23,469 bases of DNA from Solirubrobacteraceae bacterium (GCA_017882405.1 JADGPO010000121.1:1-23469), one strand, 5' to 3'. Positions 1-7,599 are shown, numbered from the stretch's first letter. Made by a program: numbers and translations. The notes: a model not told the origin generated them from the letters alone.

Positions 1-243
1 ATCTCCGCTGCGCTTTGCCGCCGGGACCGTCCTTTAGTCAGAGCTTGGCGAGCGCGAGCGCGGGCGCGACGCGCCACCCCCGCTCGTCAGGAACAAACTG
101 GCCTTTTGAGTAGGATGACGGTCAGTATCGTCGTGCGACACGGCCCACGAGCGGAGACGCGGCGTTGACTTCTCGATCGATAGGGGAACTCTTGCCAAAA
201 GGGGAGGGTCATGGGTTGTCCAAGCCGGTAGCTTGCCCGTGCA
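1..243. other. Left-edge region with no recognised gene
   Basis: Reading frames here are open only for short stretches and none gives a recognisable protein. The frame beginning at base 3 stays open to a TAG near base 110 and could be the tail of a gene entering from the left, but the composition is not convincing. The right end of the stretch holds the likely promoter of the GcvT-like gene. I see no riboswitch or RNA gene here. Confidence 0.4.
229..234 (+). promoter_or_regulatory. -10 element TAGCTT of the GcvT-like gene, probably leaderless
   Basis: TAGCTT lies 9 nt before the ATG at 244. No Shine-Dalgarno stands at the usual distance from that ATG. The spacing fits transcription starting at or next to the start codon. 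Confidence 0.4.
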
Positions 244-957
244 ATGTCGATCCACACCCCATCACCTCGGGCCGACCACGAGCTCGACGCCGTGGTGAAC
301 CGCGCGGGCGCCGTCTTCTGCGATCACTCCGGACGCTCGGTGGCCCTCAACTACGGCTCGGCCGCCGGCGAGCTGGCGGCCTGCGTCACCCGGGCCGGGC
401 TCGCCGACCGCTCCGAGCTGATCAAGCTCTCGCTCGAGGGCCCGCAGCAGATGCTTCAGCAGGTCGTCTCCAACCTCGCCGGCGCGGCGCTGGCTCCCGG
501 CGGGGCCACCTTCACCGGCGCTGCCTGGTGGTGCGCGGCCAGCCCGGAGCGCGTGCTCGTGCTCTCCGAGCCGGCCAGCGGGGATCGACTGCACAGCCGG
601 ATCCGCCGGCTGCTCACGTGGCACCCCTCCCTGCGGATCCGCGACCTCTCGGTGCGGTGGAGCGCGATCGCGATCGTGGGACGCCGGGCCGGCGAGGTGC
701 TGGCGGCCCTCGGCGTCTACGGCGAGGCCGGCGATCCACGCTCGGTGTCGCCGGTGGCCTGCAGCCGAATCGGGGACGTCGACGTGACCTGGCTGCTGCA
801 GTCAGACCATCGCGCGCTGGTGCTCATGGGTCATCGGGGCGCACCCGCGGTGTGGCACGCGCTCCACAGCGCGGGCGAGCGGTTCGGGATCTGCGCGGTC
901 GGCCACGAGGCGATCGCGCGCTACACCCTGCTGGCACGCACGCACCCAGAGCTCTAG
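244..957 (+). CDS. GcvT-fold (aminomethyltransferase / sarcosine oxidase gamma-like) protein
   Basis: A 237-aa protein. Residues of the type NYGSAAGELAA followed by AGLADRSELIKLSLEGP resemble the start of the GcvT folate-binding domain, where 'aGl.DlS..gkl.l.Gp' is conserved. A later VRDLSVRWSAIAIVG stretch matches the second strand-rich half. It is shorter than glycine-cleavage T protein (about 360 aa) and close to sarcosine oxidase gamma or the YgfZ type. A role in folate-dependent one-carbon or methylamine chemistry is family knowledge; the substrate is unknown. No gcvH, gcvP or sarcosine oxidase alpha/beta gene is nearby, so it acts alone or with distant partners. The ATG at 244 was chosen because it has a -10 element at leaderless spacing and the GcvT homology begins soon after it. 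Two regulator genes follow closely on the same strand. Confidence 0.6.
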   Translation: MSIHTPSPRADHELDAVVNRAGAVFCDHSGRSVALNYGSAAGELAACVTRAGLADRSELIKLSLEGPQQMLQQVVSNLAGAALAPGGATFTGAAWWCAASPERVLVLSEPASGDRLHSRIRRLLTWHPSLRIRDLSVRWSAIAIVGRRAGEVLAALGVYGEAGDPRSVSPVACSRIGDVDVTWLLQSDHRALVLMGHRGAPAVWHALHSAGERFGICAVGHEAIARYTLLARTHPEL

Positions 958-985
958 CCCGTCCGTCAAGGGAGCCGCGGCGGCG

Positions 986-1954
986 TTGACGGCGCTGACG
1001 AGCACCGATCGGCGCAAACAGGCGCGAGCGACCGAGCGCGTCCTGGTGGAGCTGCTCGAACTGGAGCGCGAGCTGCTGGAACTGCGCTACGTGCGCCGCG
1101 CCGATGCCCTGGAGCGCGCCGGGGAGGCGGTGCGCCGCGTGGGCGAGATGGCGGGCGCCGAGGGCCTGCTGGCCCGGGCCGCCGCAGAGCTCGGCGCCAA
1201 CTCGGACTTTCACCGCGTGCTGCTGAGCGAGGTCGACGACGGCCGGCTGCGTCCGCTGGCCCTATGGTCGCGCACCGACCAGGCGGGCGCCGAGACCGCG
1301 CTCGCGCAGCTGCGCGAGGAGCCGATCGCCTTGGAGTACCCGCTGCTGGAGTACGAGGTCGCGCGCGATCGCAGCGCCCGGCTGGTCGATGTCGCCGAGG
1401 CGGCCGGCCGCACCCCCAGGTCGCTGGCCGCAGGGCTGGGGTGGAGCGGCTACGCGGTCGCCGCGCTGAGCGCCGGGGCTGACACGATCGGTCTGCTGCA
1501 CGCCGACTGCGACGGCGGACAGCGGGCACTGGACGCGGTCGACCTGGAGGTGGTCGCCACGTACGCCGGCGGCCTCTCGGGCGCGTTCGAGCGCGCCGTG
1601 CTGCGACACACGCTGGCCCTGCATCGGGCCGAGCTGGCCTCGGCCGTGCAGTGGATGGGCGAACGAGTGCAGCGCCTGGGCGACCTCGCCGGCGGGAGCG
1701 GCGCCGGCGCGCGCACGGCCCCGGCGTTCTCGGCGCAGGCGCGGCTGCTCGGCTCACTGACCCGGCGCGAGCTGGAGGTCGTGCGCCTGCTGGCCCGCGG
1801 CATGACCAATCTGGCGATCGCCAACGCGCTCGTCATCCGCGAGGGGACCGTCAAGTACCACGTCAAGAACATCCTGCGCAAGCTGGGAGCCACCAGTCGC
1901 GCCGACGCGGTCTCGCGGTTCGTGCGCGCCAGCGCAGAGGAGGGGCCGCGGTGA
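986..1954 (+). CDS. LuxR-family transcriptional regulator with GAF-like sensor domain
   Basis: A 322-aa regulator. Residues about 1-55 are charged and probably helical. About 55-205 look like a GAF-type sensor, ending in a strand with [19 protein letters not shown]. About 257-314 form a clear LuxR helix-turn-helix: [15 protein letters not shown], then [16 protein letters not shown]. It should bind DNA and respond to a small ligand or stress signal; neither is identifiable. The start is TTG, chosen because AAGGGAG at 968-974 sits 11 nt upstream and no closer ATG or GTG exists. The gene lies 28 nt after the GcvT-like gene. Its stop overlaps the start of the next, paralogous regulator by 4 nt, so the two are translated together and may act as a pair. 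Confidence 0.85.
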   Translation: MTALTSTDRRKQARATERVLVELLELERELLELRYVRRADALERAGEAVRRVGEMAGAEGLLARAAAELGANSDFHRVLLSEVDDGRLRPLALWSRTDQAGAETALAQLREEPIALEYPLLEYEVARDRSARLVDVAEAAGRTPRSLAAGLGWSGYAVAALSAGADTIGLLHADCDGGQRALDAVDLEVVATYAGGLSGAFERAVLRHTLALHRAELASAVQWMGERVQRLGDLAGGSGAGARTAPAFSAQARLLGSLTRRELEVVRLLARGMTNLAIANALVIREGTVKYHVKNILRKLGATSRADAVSRFVRASAEEGPR

Positions 1955-3102
1955 GCTCGGGGTCGCTGGCGGGCGGCTCGGCGATCGAGCTCGGCACCCG
2001 GCTGGGCGACGCGACCGCCCGAGCACAGGCGCTGCTGGGGCGCAGCGCCGACGGGCACGCGGCGGCCGGCGCCGGCGAGACCGAGCGCCTGCGGGAGCTG
2101 ATCGATGGGCTGACCGCCCGCCTGGCGACCCTGCGCGGGGGCGATGCGGGGCGCCTGGTGGGCGAGCAAGAAGCGGCCCGCGCACGGCTGCACGCCCGGT
2201 TTCAGGCACGCTTCGACGCCTTGGATCGCGCGCGCGGCGCCGTCGACGAGCTGCGCCGGCTCACCTCCCCGACGACGATGTTGACGCGAGCACCGGAGGA
2301 ACTGTGCGGCGCCTCGGCGTTCCAGCGCTCGCTGCTCAGCCTGGTGGGCGAAGGCCAGATGCTCACGCAGGCGGCGCATTTCGCCGGCGACCGCGCCGGT
2401 GCCGAGGCGGCGCTCGCGCGGCTACAGGCCCAGCCGCTGCGGTTGGAGCACCCGCTGATCGAGACCGAGATGCTGCGGCGCCGGCGGGCCACGATCGTCG
2501 CCGACGCCGCCGTGCACGCGCGCGTGGACCAGGGGATGCTGGAGGTGATGGGCTGGCGGGCGTACGCCGCGGCCCCGCTGGTCGTCGGCGGGAGGGTGAT
2601 CGGCGTGCTGCACGCCGACCGTGGCCGCCAGCAGGAGCTGGACGTGCTGGACCGTGATGTGCTGTGGGAGTTCACCTCGGCGCTCGCCCAGGCCTATGAG
2701 AGCGCGAGCCTGCGCCGGGCGCTGCGCCACGAGCGCGAGCAGATGCGCAGCTTCCTGGGCTGGCTGGGCGCCCGCTCGGGCGAGCTGACCGACGCGCCGA
2801 TCCGCCTGGCGACGGTGGCCCGCACGCCCCGCGCCTCGACGTCGACGTTCGCCGAGGCCGCGCTGCCCGGAAGCCGGCGCGATGACCGGACGGTGTTCGA
2901 GGGTCTGCTGACCCGCCGCGAGCTCGACGTCGTGCGGCTGCTGGCCGACGGATGCTCGAACCGCGCGATCGCCGAGGCGCTGGTGATCTCCGACGGCACC
3001 GTCAAGTTTCACGTCAACCGGATCCTGCGCAAACTGCGGGTGGCCAACCGCGCCCAGGCGGTCTCGCGCTACCTGCGCCTGCTGGGCATGTCGGCGCCGT
3101 GA
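1951..3102 (+). CDS. LuxR-family transcriptional regulator with GAF-like sensor domain (second paralogue)
   Basis: A 383-aa paralogue of the gene before it. Residues about 1-100 are Ala/Arg-rich and probably coiled coil. About 105-250 are GAF-like, with [22 protein letters not shown] aligning to the same place in the upstream protein. The C-terminus (about 318-376) is a LuxR helix-turn-helix: [15 protein letters not shown], then [16 protein letters not shown]. The reading frame is open upstream to 1651, but the true start is GTG at 1951. That codon overlaps the upstream stop as GTGA and has a strong AGAGGAGGGG ribosome site at 1936-1945. The paralogues differ mainly at the N-terminus, where this one is about 60 residues longer. 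Target genes are unknown; the palindrome at 3271 is one candidate site. Confidence 0.85.
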   Translation: MSSGSLAGGSAIELGTRLGDATARAQALLGRSADGHAAAGAGETERLRELIDGLTARLATLRGGDAGRLVGEQEAARARLHARFQARFDALDRARGAVDELRRLTSPTTMLTRAPEELCGASAFQRSLLSLVGEGQMLTQAAHFAGDRAGAEAALARLQAQPLRLEHPLIETEMLRRRRATIVADAAVHARVDQGMLEVMGWRAYAAAPLVVGGRVIGVLHADRGRQQELDVLDRDVLWEFTSALAQAYESASLRRALRHEREQMRSFLGWLGARSGELTDAPIRLATVARTPRASTSTFAEAALPGSRRDDRTVFEGLLTRRELDVVRLLADGCSNRAIAEALVISDGTVKFHVNRILRKLRVANRAQAVSRYLRLLGMSAP

Positions 3103-3109
3103 GCGGCTG

Positions 3110-3283
3110 ATGCTGCGGGTCCTGGCGGCGATCCTGGCCCTGGTCGCGGTGGCCTGCATGGCGGTGGCGGTAGTCGGGATGGTCACCGGGCGGCCCGGAG
3201 ATCGCGCGGGCTGGGCGCTGCGGACGGCCGCGGTGGTGTGCTTCGGCACCGCGGTGGCGCTGAACTCGATCGCCCACCACTAG
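3110..3283 (+). CDS. Small two-segment membrane protein, 57 aa
   Basis: This short gene is supported by position and composition rather than homology. The ATG lies 7 nt after the stop of the second LuxR gene, and the frame codes for 57 residues. A hydrophobic segment spans residues 2-24 (LRVLAAILALVAVACMAVA and on). A short charged loop with GRPGDRAGW follows, and a second hydrophobic segment spans about 37-54. Two transmembrane helices with a short loop are predicted. Third codon positions are almost all G or C, as in the neighbouring genes. The stop codon lies in the middle of a perfect 22-bp palindrome. I recognise no family. It could be a membrane partner for the regulators or simply a co-transcribed small protein. 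Confidence 0.6.
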   Translation: MLRVLAAILALVAVACMAVAVVGMVTGRPGDRAGWALRTAAVVCFGTAVALNSIAHH

Positions 3284-3292
3284 TGGTGGGCG
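3271..3292. promoter_or_regulatory. Perfect 22-bp palindrome, candidate operator
   Basis: The left arm CGCCCACCACT is followed directly by its reverse complement AGTGGTGGGCG, with no spacer. It straddles the TAG stop of the 57-aa gene and covers the position of a -35 box for the TAGGAT element at 3296-3301. No T-run follows, so an ordinary intrinsic terminator is less likely than a protein-binding site. Confidence 0.5.
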
Positions 3293-3295
3293 TCC

Positions 3296-3301
3296 TAGGA
3301 T
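3296..3301 (+). promoter_or_regulatory. -10 element TAGGAT before the M20 peptidase gene
   Basis: TAGGAT sits 7 nt before the GTG at 3309, a spacing typical of leaderless actinobacterial transcripts. The AGGA inside it could instead act as a weak ribosome site for the same GTG. Confidence 0.4.
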
Positions 3302-3308
3302 GCCGCGG

Positions 3309-4379
3309 GTGTCCGACGCTGCCGAGACCGTGCTCGCCGACGCGCAGCGCATCTGTGCCGTGCCGGCGCCCACGCTCGCCGAGGGCCCGCGCGCGCAGCT
3401 GGTGGCCGAGCTGCTGCACGCCGCCGGGGCACCGGCCGAGCTGGACGCCGTGGGCAACGTCGTCTGCCGGATCGGCGGTGAGGGGCCGGCGGCGGTGTTC
3501 GCCGCCCACCTGGACACGGTGTTCGGCCCCGAGCAGCCGATCGAGATCGTGCGGGGCGACGGCCGCATCGCCGCGCCCGGGATCGGCGACAATTCTTTGG
3601 CGGTGGCCGCGATGCTCGCCCTGGCCCGCCGGCTGGCGGCGCGCCCGCCGGGACGGCCGGTGGTGCTGGCGGCCACCGTCGGGGAGGAGGGCCTGGGCGA
3701 TCTGCGCGGCGCCAAGCACCTGGTGGCGAGCACCGAGTGCCGGTGCTTCATCGCCGTCGAGGGAATATCGCTGAACGTGATCCAGGTCGGCGGCGTCGGC
3801 TCCGAGCGCTATCGCGTGACCTACACCGGCCCCGGCGGGCATCCCTGGAGCGATCGCGGCACGCCAAGCGCCGTGCACGGCCTGATCGCCCGCGCCGCGG
3901 AGCTGGTGGCGATCGACCCCGGTCGGAATGGGTCGCTCAACGTCGGCCGCGTCCACGGCGGGACCTCGGTCAACACGATCGCCGCGCAGGCCACGCTGGA
4001 ACTCGACTTGCGCTCCCGCGACCCCGCCCAGCTGACGGCGCTGGCGGCGGCCGCCGGCGAGCTGCTGCACCGTGCCCCCGACGGCCTGGAGGCCGTGGTG
4101 GAGCGCGTCGGGCAGCGTCCGGCGGGCGCGATCGCTGCCGATCATCCACTGCTGCAGGCCGCCCGCCGAGCGCGAGCCGCGGCGGGCCTGGAGCATGCCG
4201 AGGAGGGCTTCTCCTCGACCGACGCTAACGCCGCCTACGGCCGCGGCATCCCCGCGATCACGGTCGGCGTCAGCACCGGCGGTCACGCCCACCGGCTCGA
4301 TGAGTACATCGACGAGGCGCCCACGGCGGCCGGCGTGCGGGCGCTGGAGCGGCTGCTCGACGAGCTCGCCTACGATTGA
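3309..4379 (+). CDS. M20-family metallopeptidase / amidohydrolase
   Basis: A 356-aa zinc hydrolase of the ArgE/DapE/CPG2/PepT superfamily (M20). Numbered from this start, visible metal and catalytic residues are H67 and D69 in AAHLDTV, D94 in GIGDNS, the Glu pair at 126-127 in VGEEG, and E151 in VEG. A C-terminal GGHAHRLDEY supplies the last histidine. The middle (GPGGHPWSDRGTPSAVHG) is the lid/dimerisation domain, with its conserved GGH. It should hydrolyse a peptide, an acylated amino acid or a related amide in the cytoplasm; the substrate cannot be told from sequence. ATG at 3300 is in frame, but nothing supports it. GTG 3309 has the -10 element and AGGA at good distances, so it is preferred. 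Confidence 0.8.
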   Translation: MSDAAETVLADAQRICAVPAPTLAEGPRAQLVAELLHAAGAPAELDAVGNVVCRIGGEGPAAVFAAHLDTVFGPEQPIEIVRGDGRIAAPGIGDNSLAVAAMLALARRLAARPPGRPVVLAATVGEEGLGDLRGAKHLVASTECRCFIAVEGISLNVIQVGGVGSERYRVTYTGPGGHPWSDRGTPSAVHGLIARAAELVAIDPGRNGSLNVGRVHGGTSVNTIAAQATLELDLRSRDPAQLTALAAAAGELLHRAPDGLEAVVERVGQRPAGAIAADHPLLQAARRARAAAGLEHAEEGFSSTDANAAYGRGIPAITVGVSTGGHAHRLDEYIDEAPTAAGVRALERLLDELAYD

Positions 4380-4397
4380 GCGGCGCGGCCGGCGCAA

Positions 4398-4418
4398 CTT
4401 CGCGGGTGCCCGCCGAAG
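4398..4418 (+). terminator. Imperfect hairpin after the M20 gene
   Basis: CTTCGCGGG can pair with CCCGCCGAAG, with one bulged base, 19 nt after the M20 stop codon. No T-tract follows, so termination is only a suggestion. The hairpin overlaps the start of the FAH-like remnant. Confidence 0.25.
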
Positions 4419-4490
4419 CTGCTGCTCGGCGACGGCGACCGAGTGGTCGTCGAGATCGACGGCGTGGGGCGGATCGAGAACCGCTTCCTT
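4404..4490 (+). pseudogene. Remnant of a fumarylacetoacetate-hydrolase-family gene (C-terminal end only)
   Basis: In the frame of base 4419 the sequence reads LLLGDGDRVVVEIDGVGRI followed by ENRF. FAH-family enzymes (2-hydroxyhepta-2,4-diene-1,7-dioate isomerase type) end with a closely similar strand pair, 'l.pGDvVevEIeGiGtlrN'. Nothing upstream in this frame belongs to the family: the intact M20 gene ends at 4379. There is no start codon, ribosome site or natural stop for this piece, and the frame runs on antisense into the lipoprotein gene until 4611. I infer that a deletion removed all but the last 25-30 codons of an FAH gene. The match is from memory of the family, not a search. Confidence 0.5.
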
Positions 4491-4519
4491 AGCTTCCAAC
4501 ACAACCACCGCGGTTTGGC

Positions 4520-5077
4520 TCAGCTCTCCGGCTGCCAGGCGCTCAGCACCCACAGGCCCCTCACCCGGGTGACCGTGGCCAGCGCCACGTGCCAGGCGGG
4601 CGCCAGCCCCTGATAGGCGTTGGTGTTGGCGGCCGTCGTGCGCTCCCGGGTGACGACCGCGTAGTGGTCGCCGTGTCCGCGCACGGGCGCGATCGCCTCC
4701 ACCACGCCGCTGTTGCCGACCTGGCCATGCCTGAGCTCATAGTCGCGCCCCACCTGGTCGGCTGCCGTCGAGAGCATCGAGCGCGCCTGCCCGACGCTGA
4801 CCTCCGAGAGCGCCCGCAGGTGCAGCGAGACGGTGCGGTAGTTCCAGTTGACGTAGTAGGTCGCGAACTCCTGGACGGCCTGGGCGGGGGTGCGCCAGCC
4901 GCCCGCGACGGTCTGGCGCGGCGCGGGGGTGGGCACCTCGTGCGTGCGCTTCGCCTCGGCGGCCGGCGACGAGGCGGAGGCCGGGTCGGTGGCGGCCGGC
5001 GGGCGCGGCGCGGCGGCCGGGCTCGGAGCGCAGCCGCCCAGCCCGAGGACCACCAGGAGTGCCAAGGCTCCCCTCAC
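4520..5077 (-). CDS. Predicted lipoprotein
   Basis: A 185-aa secreted protein. The N-terminus MRGALALLVVLGLGGC is a short lipoprotein signal with a lipobox (LGGC, lipidated Cys16). A Pro/Ala-rich linker of about 40 residues follows, then a folded domain of about 130 residues starting near TPAQAVQEFATYYVNWNY. That domain has an NTF2/conjugation-protein-like feel, but I cannot place it in a family. The frame is open further upstream to 5806, but the GTG at 5077 is preferred. It starts the signal peptide and overlaps the stop of the NlpC/P60 gene as GTGA. The two products are therefore made together and both are predicted to be outside the cytoplasm. Such pairs occur beside conjugation genes in related genomes, but no conjugation gene is present here. 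Confidence 0.75.
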   Translation of the reverse strand: MRGALALLVVLGLGGCAPSPAAAPRPPAATDPASASSPAAEAKRTHEVPTPAPRQTVAGGWRTPAQAVQEFATYYVNWNYRTVSLHLRALSEVSVGQARSMLSTAADQVGRDYELRHGQVGNSGVVEAIAPVRGHGDHYAVVTRERTTAANTNAYQGLAPAWHVALATVTRVRGLWVLSAWQPES

Positions 5078-6183
5078 AGCCCTACCGGATGCCGCTCGAC
5101 GAAGCCGGACGCGTCGCGCACCAGCGGATGCCAGCCGATCCCCGCGCTGCCGTCGTCGGGCCCGGCGGCGTTGTGCGTGTCCCAGCGCAGCCCGGCCACG
5201 TACATGAACACGTGGTCGGCGCTGGCATAGATCGTCACCCACCGGCCGGGTCCAGGCCGGCCGAAGGACTCCAGCGTGCCCGACGCCGCGTCGTAGCCGA
5301 CCGGCAGCAGCCGGCCCCCGTAGAGCAGGTGCTCGACGCTCGAGGAGCAGTCGTAGGTGGACGCGACCTCGTCGAGCGGCGTGCCGTGCCCGCCCCCGTA
5401 CGTATAGGGCTTGCCCACGATCTGGTCGCCGGAGGCGATGATCCCCCGGACCGTCGGGGGCGCGCCGGCGGGAGCGGCGGCCGTGCCGCCCGGCAGCAGG
5501 CGAGCCCGCGGGCCGGCCGTGACCGGCACCTGGCCATCCGGAGAGCCGCAGCCCGCCGGCAGCGCCACGGGTGCCGCCACGGCGGCCGGCGCCCGCAGCG
5601 CGACTGACTGCTGCAGCACCGCGCCCGAGCCGCTGGCGGGCGGGCGCTCCACCTTCACCGCGCCTGACCACAGGCCGTTCTCGTACGGGATCCCCAGCGC
5701 CCCGGCGAACTGCCACCACAGATCGATCACGCGCGGCAGCCCGGCCACCGGCGCGCCGCCGAAACCGAAGTCGCGCTTGTAGGCGATCGCCGAGTGAGGG
5801 CCCCACGTGATCCGCAGCGGCGTCATGTAGGCCAATCCGCCCATCGCGTGCGCGGTCTGAAAGGTTGTGCCGCCCAGCTCGGCGTAGCTGTCGGGGTGCG
5901 CGATCAGGCTCTGGTCAGACGCGCCGACGGTCCCGCTGGTCGGATCACCGGGGCCGCCGTACTCGGTGGCGCCGACTCGCTCGCCGGTTCCCGGCGGGCC
6001 GAGGGTGAGCGAGACCTTGGACGTGCCGGGCTGACCGCCGCACGACGAGCTCGACGACGACGGCAGCACGATCACCGCCACGAACAGCACCAGGCCCAGG
6101 CCGACGGCCAGCAGGGCGCCCAGCGTCCCGCCGAGCAGGATCGCCGGACGGCTGAGGCGACCGCGGGGCGAGGTGGAGCTCAT
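5074..6183 (-). CDS. Membrane-anchored NlpC/P60-type cell-wall hydrolase
   Basis: A 369-aa protein. Residues 1-14 are basic, followed by one transmembrane segment at about 15-40 and a Ser-rich linker. Residues about 75-180 have a repeated-glycine, strand-rich pattern (AMGGLAYMTPLRITWG, then YKRDFGFGG) that recalls a double-psi beta-barrel/RlpA-like domain. The C-terminal third is NlpC/P60-like: GKPYTYGGGHG, then YDCSSS with Cys279 as nucleophile, and SADHVFMY with His324 as base. The third polar residue may be in WDTHN. It should cut peptide cross-links or stems of peptidoglycan at the membrane surface. The ATG is preceded by TATCGT at leaderless spacing. The stop overlaps the GTG of the lipoprotein gene. 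Confidence 0.75.
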   Translation of the reverse strand: MSSTSPRGRLSRPAILLGGTLGALLAVGLGLVLFVAVIVLPSSSSSSCGGQPGTSKVSLTLGPPGTGERVGATEYGGPGDPTSGTVGASDQSLIAHPDSYAELGGTTFQTAHAMGGLAYMTPLRITWGPHSAIAYKRDFGFGGAPVAGLPRVIDLWWQFAGALGIPYENGLWSGAVKVERPPASGSGAVLQQSVALRAPAAVAAPVALPAGCGSPDGQVPVTAGPRARLLPGGTAAAPAGAPPTVRGIIASGDQIVGKPYTYGGGHGTPLDEVASTYDCSSSVEHLLYGGRLLPVGYDAASGTLESFGRPGPGRWVTIYASADHVFMYVAGLRWDTHNAAGPDDGSAGIGWHPLVRDASGFVERHPVGL

Positions 6184-6189
6184 GCGTCA

Positions 6190-6195
6190 ACGATA
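6190..6195 (-). promoter_or_regulatory. -10 element TATCGT of the NlpC/P60 gene, probably leaderless
   Basis: On the minus strand TATCGT ends 6 nt before the ATG at 6183. The surrounding 6184-6321 region is markedly AT-richer than the genes and separates two divergent units. A second candidate, TAAAAT, lies further upstream at 6216-6211. Confidence 0.4.
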
Positions 6196-6215
6196 GATGC
6201 ACGTGAGGATATTTT

Positions 6216-6230
6216 AGTCTAATTGAGACT
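6216..6230. repeat. Short inverted repeat AGTCT-N5-AGACT in the divergent promoter region
   Basis: AGTCT AATTG AGACT is a perfect 5-bp dyad in the AT-rich gap between the NlpC/P60 gene and the J-domain gene. It sits next to the TAAAAT candidate on the minus strand and could be a small regulator site. Chance is not excluded at this length. Confidence 0.25.
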
Positions 6231-6306
6231 GATTCGTTACACATAAGTGGGGCTAAGAAGCGTCCGGCCGACGTCCGGAACGCGCCGCTGAGCGCCGTGG
6301 CCCCGC

Positions 6307-6312
6307 TAACGT
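6307..6312 (+). promoter_or_regulatory. -10 element TAACGT of the J-domain/TPR gene, probably leaderless
   Basis: TAACGT lies 9 nt before the ATG at 6322, and no Shine-Dalgarno is present between them. Confidence 0.4.
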
Positions 6313-6321
6313 TCACCGACT

Positions 6322-7575
6322 ATGCCGCGGATCCTCGACGTCGAAGCTGCCCTGCTCCTGCTGGAGCTCGAGCCGCCCTTCGACCAGCGCGAGGTTCAGC
6401 TCGCACGCCGGCGGATGGCCAAGCGCTGGCACCCCGATATCGCACCCCCGGGACGCCGTCACGAGCACCAGCGCCACCTACAGGCGATCAACGAGGCGGC
6501 CGACGAGCTGGAGCGCCTGGCCGAGACTTCCAGAGGCGGCAGCGTCAGCCGCAACGCGGTCAAGGCATCGGCGGCGGCGACCCGCCGGGCGCGCGAGGAT
6601 GCCGGCCGCCGCGCCTATGAGAACGAGCAGCGCGAGCGGGCCGCGGCCGAGGACCGGGCCAAGCACGATCCGTTCGGCTCCCGCGTGCCCGACCACTCGG
6701 TGGTGCACCGCTACGCGCGCTGCGTCTCCTATCCCGAGTGGGGCGTGGGCACGGTCGCCGGGATCTACTTCTCCGGCGACGAGGAGGCCTCCCAGCAGTG
6801 GGCGCGCGTGCGCTTCGCCGTGGGCGTGCGGACGATCCCGGCCGGCTCCCTGCAGTTCGTCGACTTCTCCAAGCCCGATCCGGCGGCCGACCGCGTGGAG
6901 CGCTTCATGACCGCCGCCCAGCACGCGCTCGCCGAGGGCGACGCCGAGCTGGCCGCCCAGCGGCTGGTCTACGCGCGCGACGCCGAGCCCGACAACCCGG
7001 CCGTGCTGCGGCTGCTGACGGCCGCCTTCTGGCAGGCCGGCAACCTGCCCGCTGCCGGGCGCTCGGTGCGCGACTGGGCACGCGTGGAGACCGACCGGCC
7101 GACGCCCGAGCGCTACGCCTCGCGCATCTACGAGGACATGGGCGCGCTTGACCTGGCCGCCGATGCGGCCGAGCGGGCGGCGGCGCGCGCCCCCGCCGAC
7201 GCTTCGGCCTGGGAGCGGCTGGGGCGGCTGTGCCTGCGCCTGATGGACCGCGCCGCGGCGATCACCGCGCTGGAGCGCGCCCGGCTGGCCGGCCCGTCGC
7301 TGGAGGGACTGCTGGACCTGGCACTCGCCTATCACCTGGCCGGCGACGTGGGCGCCGAGGTCTCGACTGCCCACGCGGCCACCCAGATCGACCCCCAGTC
7401 AACGCGCGCCTGGTCGACCTACGCCCACGCCCTGGCCCGCACCGACCGCCTGGTCGAGTGCGAGCAGGCCTGCCGCGAGGCGCTCGCCCTGGGCGCCGAC
7501 GCCGAGGTCTCCGAGCTGCTCGCCCGGGTCGAGGCCGCCGCTCCGCGCAGCCTTTCCGAGCGCAGCGCCGCCTGA
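6322..7575 (+). CDS. J-domain / Tudor-like / TPR protein
   Basis: A 417-aa protein with three recognisable parts. Residues about 5-70 look like a short J domain, with RRRMAKRWHPD carrying the HPD motif at 37-39 that stimulates Hsp70 (DnaK) ATPase. About 75-125 are Arg/Glu/Ala-rich and helical. About 128-182 contain YPEWGVGTVAGIYF and VRFAVGVRTIPAGSLQFVDF, the pattern of the small Tudor/SH3-like barrel at the C-terminus of UvrD/PcrA helicases. About 195-400 are repeated helical hairpins of TPR type. No signal peptide or membrane segment is seen. The protein probably recruits DnaK to a client or complex held by the TPRs; the partner is unknown. No dnaK lies in the window. Confidence 0.7.
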   Translation: MPRILDVEAALLLLELEPPFDQREVQLARRRMAKRWHPDIAPPGRRHEHQRHLQAINEAADELERLAETSRGGSVSRNAVKASAAATRRAREDAGRRAYENEQRERAAAEDRAKHDPFGSRVPDHSVVHRYARCVSYPEWGVGTVAGIYFSGDEEASQQWARVRFAVGVRTIPAGSLQFVDFSKPDPAADRVERFMTAAQHALAEGDAELAAQRLVYARDAEPDNPAVLRLLTAAFWQAGNLPAAGRSVRDWARVETDRPTPERYASRIYEDMGALDLAADAAERAAARAPADASAWERLGRLCLRLMDRAAAITALERARLAGPSLEGLLDLALAYHLAGDVGAEVSTAHAATQIDPQSTRAWSTYAHALARTDRLVECEQACREALALGADAEVSELLARVEAAAPRSLSERSAA

Positions 7576-7599
7576 GTACGCAACCGCACGGTTGCGTAC
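7576..7599. terminator. Perfect 11-2-11 hairpin directly after the J-domain gene (possible TetR-type operator)
   Basis: GTACGCAACCG, two bases, then CGGTTGCGTAC. It starts at the base after the TGA stop. The convergent arrangement with the GroES-like gene makes a terminator likely. The half-site also looks like a dyad bound by TetR-family repressors, so an operator is an alternative. Confidence 0.5.

Noticed and set aside
244..957. Possible glycine riboswitch in front of a GcvT-type gene
   Set aside because: The 240 bp upstream show neither of the conserved glycine-aptamer core segments, and the gene is not a true gcvT.
165..989. Long + strand frame overlapping the GcvT-like gene
   Set aside because: Arg/Gly/Pro-rich translation with no family resemblance; it is the out-of-frame shadow of the GcvT-fold gene.
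1651..1950. Upstream extension of the second LuxR gene
   Set aside because: It lies antiphase inside the first LuxR gene; the GTG at 1951 has the ribosome site and coupling overlap.
3183..4553. 456-codon minus-strand frame across the M20 gene
   Set aside because: Antisense shadow caused by high GC; the plus strand carries clear M20 motifs.
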